Below, one piece after another: positions 8,335 through 14,756 of a DNA stretch of 28,536 bases; position 1 is the stretch's first letter; each line of letters begins with the position of its first letter. The DNA comes from an uncultured Candidatus Saccharibacteria bacterium (lineage in GTDB: Bacteria; Patescibacteriota; Saccharimonadia; Saccharimonadales; Saccharimonadaceae): assembly GCA_938039975.1 (NCBI GenBank), contig CALHTM010000009.1, forward strand, positions 1-28,536, written 5' to 3'. The notes beneath the pieces are model-generated. The model made no database searches, had not been told where the DNA came from, and saw only the letters and a program-made list of their open reading frames with translations. The position numbers were made by a program, and so were the translations under genes.

Positions 8335-9534
8335 ATGAATAATAAGCAGGAAAATGCTACACCGCGATCGTCAGACTCGCAGCCGCTACCACCTCAGGTT
8401 GTTGCGGTTACTAAACCTTGCCAGAAGAAGACGGTTTGGCTAGCCATCTCTATCGTGATTGCGGCGATTATTTTGGCGGCTGGCGGCATAACTTGTACGC
8501 TACTAATGCGAGGAGGCCGCAATTCTCTGAATACTTTCGTTGACGGTAATCTGGCGGCTGATAGTAAGGAGGCTTCTGTTTCTGATATTATTGACAAAGT
8601 TTCGCCAAGCGTGGTGTCGATAGTCACCAATACTAAGTCGCAATCTCTATTTGGCGGTTCCCGCCAGGTGCAGGCGGCTGGTACGGGTATTATTATCAGT
8701 AAAGACGGCTTCGTTCTGACTAATAAGCATGTTATAGAAGGCGCGCAGTCGGTTACGATTGTGGCCTCGGACGGGTCGACTTACGACGCGGTATCGCTAG
8801 TTGGTACCGATCCGTTGAATGATTTGGCTTACTTAAAGATCAAAGACGTTAATAATTTAACACCAGCAGCTCTAGGCGACTCGTCGACAGCCCGAGTCGG
8901 GCAGAACGTTATTGCTATCGGTAATGCGCTAGGACAGTATCAGAACACCGTTTCTAAAGGTATTATTTCTGGTAAGGGCCGGGCGGTCTCGGCGAGCGAT
9001 AGCAGCGGTAACTCGCGGGAATCTCTGACTGATATGTTGCAAACTGATACGGCCATTAATTCTGGCAATTCTGGCGGGCCGTTAATTAACTACAGCGGGC
9101 AGGTTATCGGTGTTAATACAGCGGTAGCTTCGAATGCTGAAGGAATTGGCTTTTCGATCCCGATTAACGCAGCAAAAGGTACAATCCAGCAAGTTTTGGC
9201 TGGCAAAGGCGTGCAGCGAGCGTATCTGGGCGTCAATTACACGGATATCACGCCGGAAATAGCCAAGCATTATAGTTTGCCATCAAAATATGGCGCGTAC
9301 GTGACTGGCGGCCGCAGCGAGGACGTTGGTGTTACCGCTAACAGCCCGGCCGCTAAAGCCGGTATTCAAGACAAGGATATCATTACCAAGGTCGATGGTA
9401 CTGAATTGGGCGCGCGAGGTAATTTATCAAGTGTTCTCGGGCAGTATCAGCCGGGCGATACTATTGATTTGACGGTGATGCGCAGCGGTAAAACGATAAA
9501 TATCAAAGCGACGCTAGCGGCCTATCGAGAATAG
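8335..9534 (+). CDS. htrA: Membrane-anchored HtrA/DegP-like serine protease with PDZ domain
   Basis: S1C-family protease for quality control or processing of exported proteins outside the membrane. The 399-aa protein has a short cytoplasmic tail, one membrane anchor (about 33-57), a trypsin-like domain with the catalytic triad His132 (LTNKHVIEGA), Asp163 (DPLNDLAYLKI) and Ser246 (INSGNSGGPLIN), and one PDZ domain (about 295-395, with SPAAKAGIQDKDIITKVDG). One PDZ and an N-terminal anchor match the DegS or Gram-positive HtrA arrangement. The start is fixed by the SD 6 nt upstream. The 3' end is only 5 bp from the end of convergent prmC with no visible terminator. Confidence 0.93.
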   Translation: MNNKQENATPRSSDSQPLPPQVVAVTKPCQKKTVWLAISIVIAAIILAAGGITCTLLMRGGRNSLNTFVDGNLAADSKEASVSDIIDKVSPSVVSIVTNTKSQSLFGGSRQVQAAGTGIIISKDGFVLTNKHVIEGAQSVTIVASDGSTYDAVSLVGTDPLNDLAYLKIKDVNNLTPAALGDSSTARVGQNVIAIGNALGQYQNTVSKGIISGKGRAVSASDSSGNSRESLTDMLQTDTAINSGNSGGPLINYSGQVIGVNTAVASNAEGIGFSIPINAAKGTIQQVLAGKGVQRAYLGVNYTDITPEIAKHYSLPSKYGAYVTGGRSEDVGVTANSPAAKAGIQDKDIITKVDGTELGARGNLSSVLGQYQPGDTIDLTVMRSGKTINIKATLAAYRE

Positions 9535-9539
9535 GCAAA

Positions 9540-10337
9540 TTATGCTTGCAGTACGACGATAAAGCCGTATGTTAGTTTATGCCGCAGCTGGCGCGAACCA
9601 GCGTAGGCTATTATTGCGCCGTGCTGCCGCGGGTCGGCTTCTAAAAAAATTAGTGCACCAGGATTTAAGTGTGCTGGTAGCTGGTCTATCAGCTGGTAGA
9701 TTAGCGCCAAGCCCTCGTCTTTGGCGAAGAGCGCTAATGCTGGTTCATGATTAGTCTCGGGCGAGCGCTGCCATGAACGGTCGACATATGGCAAATTAGC
9801 GATAATTATATCGAATTTGCCAGGTACGGCGCGCAACAAATTACTTTTTATCAGAGCGACGTCGGCTTGAATTTTTTCAGCATTTTGACGGGCAACGCGC
9901 AAAGCTGGTTGGCTAATATCGGATAAAATTACGTTAAGTTTCGGGATTTCTAATTTTGCGGTGATGCCCAAGCAGCCGCTACCAGTGCCAATATCTAGCA
10001 GCTTGCCAGAAACACCAAGTTCTTTTAGTAGCTCTATGATGGCTTCTGATTCTGGGCGAGGTACTAAAACTTGCGGTGACACTGTAAATCTTCGGCCGTA
10101 AAAATCGCGGTAGCCTAAAATATAAGCAAGCGGTACGCGTTCTAATCGCAGACGCAGCCGAGCATTAGCGATATCAATACGCCGCGGGTCGATGTCGTCT
10201 TCGGGGTGAGCGTGCAGGTAGGTACGATTTTTCCGCAGCGTATTAGCCAAGATAAGTTCTGCATCCAACCTGGCAGAATCGACGCCAATTTCTCGTAATT
10301 GTTTGATTGCGTGATCGAGCCATGCCGATATATTCAT
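9540..10337 (-). CDS. prmC: Peptide chain release factor N5-glutamine methyltransferase
   Basis: SAM-dependent methyltransferase that methylates the glutamine of the GGQ motif in release factors, here most likely the RF1 encoded just upstream. The 265-aa product has the N-terminal helical substrate domain (1-85, with LAYILGYRDFYGRRF), the SAM loop LLDIGTGSGCLGI (about 114-126) and the catalytic region IIIANLPYV (178-185). The usual NPPY motif reads NLPY at 181-184, an unusual substitution (see findings). It is the second gene after prfA on this strand but has its own promoter and no SD, so it is probably leaderless. Confidence 0.92.
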   Translation of the reverse strand: MNISAWLDHAIKQLREIGVDSARLDAELILANTLRKNRTYLHAHPEDDIDPRRIDIANARLRLRLERVPLAYILGYRDFYGRRFTVSPQVLVPRPESEAIIELLKELGVSGKLLDIGTGSGCLGITAKLEIPKLNVILSDISQPALRVARQNAEKIQADVALIKSNLLRAVPGKFDIIIANLPYVDRSWQRSPETNHEPALALFAKDEGLALIYQLIDQLPAHLNPGALIFLEADPRQHGAIIAYAGSRQLRHKLTYGFIVVLQA

Positions 10338-10343
10338 ATGAAT

Positions 10344-10372
10344 AGTATAAAATGCAAGTTTGTAGCGGTCAA
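10344..10372 (-). promoter_or_regulatory. Leaderless promoter of prmC
   Basis: Minus-strand TTGACC (10372 to 10367), a 17-nt spacer and TATACT (10349 to 10344), which ends 6 nt before the ATG at 10337. Good match in both hexamers. Confidence 0.75.
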
Positions 10373-10413
10373 ACTAAATTAATATGATCAGGGGCGAGGC
10401 GGGCGATAGATTA

Positions 10414-11484
10414 TTACTGGTCGGCGTTTTGCGCTTTTAATTCTCGTTCGTAAGCTTGCAGCTGTTCAATCAAATCGTTGATGTCTCCGTTCATGGCGGC
10501 AGGGATATTGCTGCGGCTATAACGGATACGGTGGTCGGTAATGCGGTCTTGCGGGAAGTTATAGGTGCGGATTTTTTCAGAGCGGTCGCCAGTGCCGACT
10601 AGCGAACGCCGTTCAGCGCTTAATTTGGCGTTTTCTTCGTCAATTTTCATCTGCAGCAGCCGCGAACGCAGCACGCTCATGGCTTTTTCGCGATTCTTGA
10701 TTTGTGACTTCTCGTCTTGGTTGGTAACCATTATGCCAGTTGGCAGGTGAGTGATCCGTACCGCCGAGTCGGTGGTGTTGACGCTCTGGCCGCCGTGGCC
10801 GCTGGAGCGGTAAATATCGACGCGCAGGTCGTTCGGGTTGATTTCAACATCAGTTTCTTCGGCTTCGGGTAAGACGGCGACAGTGGCAGTGCTGGTATGA
10901 ATACGGCCTTGGCTTTCAGTGACTGGGACGCGTTGGACGCGGTGGACGCCGCCTTCAAATTTTAATTTGGCGTATGGTGCGTCGCCCTTGACCATGAAAA
11001 TAACTTCTTTGTAACCGCCAGAATCGTTGGCAGATTCGCTGATAAGCTCGGTTTTATAGCCGTTGGCCTCGCACCAACGCAAGTACATGCGGTATAATTC
11101 CGCTGCGAATAATGAGGCTTCGTCGCCGCCAGCACCAGCGCGGATCTCTATGATGATGTTTTTCTCGTCGTTTGGGTCTTTTGGCGTTAGTAATATGAAT
11201 AATTTATCGTCGAGTTCGGTGATTTTAGCTTCGTCCTCGGGAATCTCTGCTTTGGCTAGTTCGGCTAATTCATCGTTGCCCTGAGCTAAGCTTTTTGCCT
11301 CCGCTAGCTGTTTCTCGATAGTATCGCGTTCGCTAGCGGTAGCGATAATGGTTTCTAGTTCGGCGAAACGTTTGTTGTTGGCAGTAAAATCTGGCGAGCT
11401 GTAAGCGTCGGGACTTGCTAAAAAATCGCCGAGGCGAGCGCGTTCGGCTTTCAAAGCGTCTAAATCGAGAGAAATCTTTGCCAT
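10414..11484 (-). CDS. prfA: Peptide chain release factor 1
   Basis: Reads UAA and UAG in the ribosomal A site and triggers release of the finished protein. The 356-aa protein has normal RF1 length, the PxT tripeptide typical of RF1 (PVT, 187-189, in VQRVPVTESQGRIHTS) and the catalytic GGQ (231-233, in SSGHGGQSVNTTDS). The segment GHGGQSVNTTDS differs slightly from the common GAGGQHVNKTDS. The ATG at 11484 is 10 nt from a TATAAT box. prmC lies 76 nt downstream, a common pairing because it modifies this GGQ. RF2 is not in the window. Confidence 0.96.
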   Translation of the reverse strand: MAKISLDLDALKAERARLGDFLASPDAYSSPDFTANNKRFAELETIIATASERDTIEKQLAEAKSLAQGNDELAELAKAEIPEDEAKITELDDKLFILLTPKDPNDEKNIIIEIRAGAGGDEASLFAAELYRMYLRWCEANGYKTELISESANDSGGYKEVIFMVKGDAPYAKLKFEGGVHRVQRVPVTESQGRIHTSTATVAVLPEAEETDVEINPNDLRVDIYRSSGHGGQSVNTTDSAVRITHLPTGIMVTNQDEKSQIKNREKAMSVLRSRLLQMKIDEENAKLSAERRSLVGTGDRSEKIRTYNFPQDRITDHRIRYSRSNIPAAMNGDINDLIEQLQAYERELKAQNADQ

Positions 11485-11494
11485 AGCTTATAAA

Positions 11495-11500
11495 ATTATA
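11495..11500 (-). promoter_or_regulatory. -10 box of prfA
   Basis: Minus-strand TATAAT (11500 to 11495), 10 nt before the prfA ATG. No SD and no convincing -35. The IS element sits a little over 110 bp upstream and does not interrupt this box. Confidence 0.55.
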
Positions 11501-11607
11501 GCATATATTGATAAGCTTCTACGGCAATAGATAATAGCGGGTCTTTGTTATATTGTGAAAACTGATTTTTGGCTGCAAAGGAGGCGGATTGGTAATGGAC
11601 TAGTGCG

Positions 11608-11613
11608 GTAAAT
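11608..11613. repeat. Candidate target-site duplication, left copy
   Basis: GTAAAT, repeated at 12705-12710 on the other side of the IS element. Confidence 0.55.
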
Positions 11614-11623
11614 CGTACACACC

Positions 11624-11914
11624 TCACCACCTCTGCAACATCTCCGCGGGTGTTCGCATCTGTATACCTAAGTGTATGCGCTTGTTGTTGTAGAAGTCAA
11701 TATAGCGAGAGAGCTTCTCTCGCTGGCGCGGAAGTGGTACGCTTCTATGCCAATAGTGTCCGATACATTCCTCTTGCAAAGTACAGTTAAACCGTTCTAC
11801 GTGAGCGTTATCGTTCGGCCTGCCGAGGCGGCTGTGACGCAGCTGTATGCCAGCTCGTTCTAACTCTTGCGCGAAGTATCTTCCAAACTCTGGCCCGTTG
11901 TCGCACTGTACCAA
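11624..11914 (-). pseudogene. IS481-like transposase, C-terminal fragment after frameshift
   Basis: Encodes the second half of the DDE integrase core: VQCDNGPEFG holds the second Asp, and PNDNAHVERFN the Glu, 34 residues apart, followed by the usual end FYNNKRIHLGIQMRTPAEML. The frame is open upstream of the listed ATG as far as about 11985 and continues the N-terminal fragment once one base is removed. It has no start signals of its own. Together with 11937-12620 it would make a transposase of about 332 residues, the normal family length. Transposition activity is therefore probably lost in this copy. Confidence 0.8.
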
Positions 11915-11936
11915 AGAGATTGTTGTAAAGCCATAG

Positions 11937-12620
11937 CTACGCCATTTCTTCTGCGCTCTCAGGACAACTGCCGCAGCTAAAGCCTGGACGCAGTACAGGA
12001 TGAGTTTCAGCGTAGCTCAAGCGACTCCACAGGTCGATTACTGTGTAGTAATACAATCGCTTGCCGGTGTGCGGATCAACATGGTGGATGGTGTCTATTT
12101 GGACAAGCTCGCCTGGGGCAGTCGGTAAGGGGCGTTTTGGATTAGTCCTCTTTACTTTAGGTTTTCTAGCGCCGTCGAAGCAATGATGGCGGCGAAGAAT
12201 GCGACGGACACTAGACAAGCTCACAGTAATTCCTAACGTATGAGTCACATAATGCCATACCACCTCAGCACAGCGCCGCAGCTGCTCGCGTACTGCCAAC
12301 ACCGCACGCACTATGGCGCCCGAGATTGCGCGAGTGCTTGTGTGCGGACGAGACGACTCGGTCGGTATGTTCCAACGACAAGCAGCCAACCGAAAGCGAG
12401 AGATACCGCTCTTTGTCTTGACTTGCCTGTTCGGACGGTTAGAATTGTCCATCTGAATATACCGATTGAGAGCGTCCCATTTACGCTTCCGGCGCCAAAT
12501 AGTACTGCGATGTACGCCGCACTTTCTGGCGACAACCGTTACAGGTAGCTGGTCTATAACCAGTAAACGCATAGCAATTGCTCTAGCTTTTGGCAGGTTA
12601 GGATTGGTAGAATAGGCCAT
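11937..12620 (-). pseudogene. IS481-like transposase, N-terminal fragment before frameshift
   Basis: Carries the helix-turn-helix (VTVVARKCGVHRSTIWRRKR, about residues 27-46), a basic middle region and the first catalytic Asp (D176 in GELVQIDTIHH) with the strand YYYTVIDLWSRLSYAE. After HPVLRP the frame changes into 14 unrelated residues and stops. Removing one G from the GG at 11986-11987 joins it directly to the C-terminal fragment as HPVLRQALAAAVVLRAQ. This is a single-base insertion, or a sequencing error. No A-rich slippage site is present at the junction. Confidence 0.85.
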
Positions 12621-12704
12621 AGCAGGCCCTCCTTTCTGTAATTAGTGGTTTAACTACAGTCTACGAGGCCTGCTTTCTGGTTGCAAAGGTGGTGGGTTAG
12701 TACG

Positions 12705-12710
12705 GTAAAT
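12705..12710. repeat. Candidate target-site duplication, right copy
   Basis: GTAAAT matching 11608-11613; the next base begins the TTGCAT -35 of the downstream gene. Confidence 0.55.
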
Positions 12711-12739
12711 TTGCATATTATAAACATTTATGTTATAAT
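12711..12739 (+). promoter_or_regulatory. Strong promoter of the 12749 gene, abutting the IS element
   Basis: TTGCAT at 12711-12716, a 17-nt spacer and TATAAT at 12734-12739, ending 9 nt before the ATG. The -35 begins at the first base after the candidate target duplication. Confidence 0.75.
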
Positions 12740-12748
12740 TAAAGGATT

Positions 12749-13582
12749 ATGATAGAAAAACTATCTAACGAACGCGAGCCATTACAACAAAAGCCATCGA
12801 AAGAGATAATAAATGATCCTAAAGTTTTGTGGCATGCTGTTCGCGGGTATGACTTTGCTGGGCTTGAGTCTATGCTTGGAGAGGGTTTGATGCCTTCTGA
12901 GGATCAGGATTATTGTGTATGTTTTTCTACTTCACCTGCAAGAGCTTGGTTAGCTAATAGAGAAGCTAATTCATTTTATACTTATACGCTCAATGACGGT
13001 ATTAGTCTTGCAGTTGTATACTCTGGACTATTGAGAGGTGTTCATGGAGGTTTTATGGATGAATTAAGGATTCCAGACTATATAGACTCAGGTCGTATTT
13101 CAGGGCTCATGTTGCCAGAAGGTGCTCTTGATCGACCGCTAGTTGAAATATCAACACAACATGAAGCGAGGAAACCGCAGCAAGCAGAAAAGTATATTAA
13201 TCGTACGATATGCCATTTGCAAGAATTGGGCGTAGAGATTGATGAGGCTAACCAAGCCTGCTTGCGAGAAGCTGTTAAAGCATGCCGTAATGGTCAATAT
13301 CTTTCTACTGGGCAAAATGATACTATTCAGAAAATTTTTATGAACCACTATTCACAGAGTTTACAGCAGTTGGGATTAGAGCCTATTGTAGGTGAAATGA
13401 TACAGCTTGTTTTTGAAAGAGCTGGCAAAAGTGTTGATGCTTATGGCTGGACAGAAGAGCAGAAACGATGGATTGGTCAGAGAAACGGTCAGGAAGCATC
13501 TGCTGCTCGAAAGAGGGTTGCTGCGTGCAATGCTGGTGCTTATGTATGCCAAAAAGCTTATTCGGCCAAGCCACATAGTTAG
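12749..13582 (+). CDS. Orphan protein with ADP-ribosyltransferase-like N-terminal motifs
   Basis: No confident family. In the 277-aa product, residues 25-125 follow a pattern seen in ADP-ribosyltransferase-fold proteins: a strand with His (VLWHAV, H29), a helix ending EGLMPS, a strand VCFSTSPARAW (about 57-67), a strand SLAVVYSGL, and an acidic segment DELRIPDYIDSGRISGLMLP (104-123) with a candidate catalytic Glu105. Residues 140-277 are mostly helical and unassigned. The gene uses more A/T-ending and AGA/ATA codons than the core genes nearby, stands between an IS element and a terminator, and has its own strong promoter, so recent acquisition is likely. A toxin, effector or defence role is only a guess. 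Confidence 0.75.
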   Translation: MIEKLSNEREPLQQKPSKEIINDPKVLWHAVRGYDFAGLESMLGEGLMPSEDQDYCVCFSTSPARAWLANREANSFYTYTLNDGISLAVVYSGLLRGVHGGFMDELRIPDYIDSGRISGLMLPEGALDRPLVEISTQHEARKPQQAEKYINRTICHLQELGVEIDEANQACLREAVKACRNGQYLSTGQNDTIQKIFMNHYSQSLQQLGLEPIVGEMIQLVFERAGKSVDAYGWTEEQKRWIGQRNGQEASAARKRVAACNAGAYVCQKAYSAKPHS

Positions 13583-13609
13583 ATTCAACTACTCTAAAAT
13601 ATTCTACAA

Positions 13610-13645
13610 ATAAAACATCGCTGACAGATAGCAGCGATGTTTTAT
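13610..13645. terminator. Bidirectional hairpin terminator
   Basis: Perfect 14-bp inverted repeat ATAAAACATCGCTG (13610-13623) / CAGCGATGTTTTAT (13632-13645) with an 8-nt loop. A-rich on one side and T-rich on the other, it can end both the 12749 gene and convergent rpmE. Confidence 0.88.
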
Positions 13646-13662
13646 TATGCGATTGATGGCGT

Positions 13663-14067
13663 CTAGTTTTTCTTGTTGACCTGTTTCTTAGCTTTTTTGG
13701 AGGTTTTGGCTGGTTTAGCGTTGTTGTCGCTGGTTTTGTCATCGGCAGCTTGCTGAGCCTTGGCGGTAGCGGCGGCGTTAGCCTTTTTTGCTTTGTTGAC
13801 GAGAGCTTCGCGGCGGGCCTTCGCGGCGGCTTGGCGGGCCTTGAAGCGGTCGACGCGACCTTCGGTGTCGATGATCTTTTCTTCGCCAGTGAAGAATGGA
13901 TGCGATTTACTCGAAATGTGGACTTTGACTAACGGGTAAGTCTGGCCGTCTTTCCACTTGATTGTTTCGGTAGATTGCGCTGTTGAGCGAGTCAAGAACG
14001 CGAAGCCTGCTTGTTCGTCGCTAAATACGACCAGGCGATAGTCCTGTGGGTGAATACTGCTTTTCAT
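13663..14067 (-). CDS. rpmE: 50S ribosomal protein L31 (type B-like) with long Lys/Ala tail
   Basis: Large-subunit protein at the inter-subunit bridge. Residues 1-85 are a standard zinc-free L31, starting MKSSIHPQDYRLVVF and including YPLVKVHISSKSHPFFTGEEK and GRVDRFKAR; no cysteines are present. The family normally ends at about 80-95 residues. Here a low-complexity tail of about 45 residues rich in Lys, Ala and Asn extends it to 134. The ATG is 9 nt after a strong -10 with no SD, so it is probably leaderless. A perfect bidirectional terminator follows. Confidence 0.93.
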   Translation of the reverse strand: MKSSIHPQDYRLVVFSDEQAGFAFLTRSTAQSTETIKWKDGQTYPLVKVHISSKSHPFFTGEEKIIDTEGRVDRFKARQAAAKARREALVNKAKKANAAATAKAQQAADDKTSDNNAKPAKTSKKAKKQVNKKN

Positions 14068-14076
14068 AACTGTAGT

Positions 14077-14105
14077 ATTTTAACAAAAATCTATCTGTCT
14101 GTCAA
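14077..14105 (-). promoter_or_regulatory. Leaderless promoter of rpmE
   Basis: Minus-strand consensus TTGACA (14105 to 14100), a 17-nt spacer and TAAAAT (14082 to 14077), 9 nt before the rpmE ATG. The -35 overlaps the stop codon of the upstream gene. Confidence 0.8.
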
Positions 14106-14548
14106 AAATGAGTTTTGCGGCGCTTTTCGTTGCTACGGCGTTCCTTTTCGCTGCTGATTTTGTCGTGAAGTTTGCGCAGCGCGCGCTGCGAGGCCGGCAG
14201 CTGGGTAATAGCGCGAATCTCTTCCTCGATATCAGCTAGGTCTTCGTCGCTGAAATCTTCTAGTCCGACATAGCGCATGCGGGCGCCCTTGGTAGAGCGA
14301 ATCAGCTCGTCGAGCTTGAGCTGGATGGCCCGGCTATCACGGTTCTGAGTATTTTGGATCAAGAACACCATCAAAAAAGTGACAATTGTCGTACCAGTGT
14401 TGATAACCAACTGCCAGGTGTCAGAGAAGTTGAAAATCGGCCCGGTGATAAACCAAACAGCTATTGAAGCGGCTGCTAGAATAAACACGCCAGCCGACCC
14501 AGCTAGCGTTGAGGCGCGCGACGAAATCTTGCGAAAGCGTTCTTTCAT
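14102..14548 (-). CDS. Low-affinity iron permease family membrane protein
   Basis: The 148-aa protein matches the pattern of the low-affinity iron permease family (Pfam Iron_permease): two membrane helices (about 17-38 and 45-64) around the loop GPIFNFSDTWQLVINTGTT, followed by VFLIQNTQNRDSRAIQLKLDEL. The remaining tail is charged and helical (to about residue 148) and ends in a very basic KRRKTHF. Metal transport by bacterial members is poorly proven, so the name reflects the family only. The ATG is 6 nt from a -10 box with no SD. The gene is divergent from the peptidase-like operon and lies just upstream of rpmE. Confidence 0.82.
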   Translation of the reverse strand: MKERFRKISSRASTLAGSAGVFILAAASIAVWFITGPIFNFSDTWQLVINTGTTIVTFLMVFLIQNTQNRDSRAIQLKLDELIRSTKGARMRYVGLEDFSDEDLADIEEEIRAITQLPASQRALRKLHDKISSEKERRSNEKRRKTHF

Positions 14549-14554
14549 GATGTA

Positions 14555-14583
14555 AGCATAACAAAAAAGGTGAATATTAGCAA
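14555..14583 (-). promoter_or_regulatory. Leaderless promoter of the iron-permease-family gene
   Basis: Minus-strand TTGCTA (14583 to 14578), a 17-nt spacer and TATGCT (14560 to 14555), 6 nt before the ATG at 14548. Confidence 0.65.
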
Positions 14584-14591
14584 AAATAGTG

Positions 14592-14597
14592 TATAAT
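14592..14597 (+). promoter_or_regulatory. -10 box of the caspase-like operon
   Basis: TATAAT at 14592-14597, 27 nt before the ATG at 14625. No good -35 is visible. It is divergent from the promoter at 14555-14583, nearly back to back. Confidence 0.5.
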
Positions 14598-14624
14598 TAC
14601 GATGGATACGTAACAGAAACAAAA

Positions 14625-14756
14625 ATGACAAATGACAAAACACCTGAACATTAACCTGCACAAACGCCGCCAGAAATAGAAGCTGTAAGTACTGAGGACG
14701 ACGAGTATAGTAGACGTCGCGACTTCTTCAGAAGGTTATGCGATGATATAGATGAA
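14625..14756 (+). other. Probable true 5' end of the caspase-like gene, interrupted by an in-frame TAA
   Basis: From ATG 14625, in the same frame as the ORF at 14757, the sequence reads MTNDKTPEH, then TAA (14652-14654), then 34 more sense codons of similar composition running into the downstream frame (PAQTPPEIEAVSTEDD...). A CAA-to-TAA change would explain it (EHQPAQTPP). The -10 box lies upstream of 14625, whereas no SD or promoter precedes 14757. This stretch therefore looks like former coding sequence. Confidence 0.65.

Larger units (their letters stand above)
11614..12704 (-). mobile_element. IS481-like insertion sequence with imperfect terminal repeats and candidate 6-bp target duplication
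   Basis: The transposase reads leftward. The left end inward (CGTACACACCTCACCACCT, then CTGCAAC to 11639) and the right end inward (CGTACTAACCCACCACCT, then TTGCAAC, reading minus from 12704) form an imperfect inverted repeat of about 25 bp. GTAAAT flanks both sides (11608-11613 and 12705-12710), which fits a 6-bp target duplication. A size of about 1.09 kb and a single-frame DDE transposase fit the IS481 family. Exact ends are provisional, because the direct repeat can be read as 8 bp (CGGTAAAT) if the terminal CG is counted. Confidence 0.75.

Noticed and set aside
12240..12548. Plus-strand frame (102 aa) inside the IS element
   Set aside because: Shadow of the transposase; no start signals.
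11624..12620. IS3-type orfA/orfB pair with programmed frameshift
   Set aside because: The break falls inside the integrase core rather than between HTH and core, there is no slippery run, and one base restores a single ORF.
13383..13742. Minus-strand frame (119 aa) across the end of the 12749 gene and rpmE
   Set aside because: It crosses the perfect terminator and lies opposite or out of frame with two better-supported genes.
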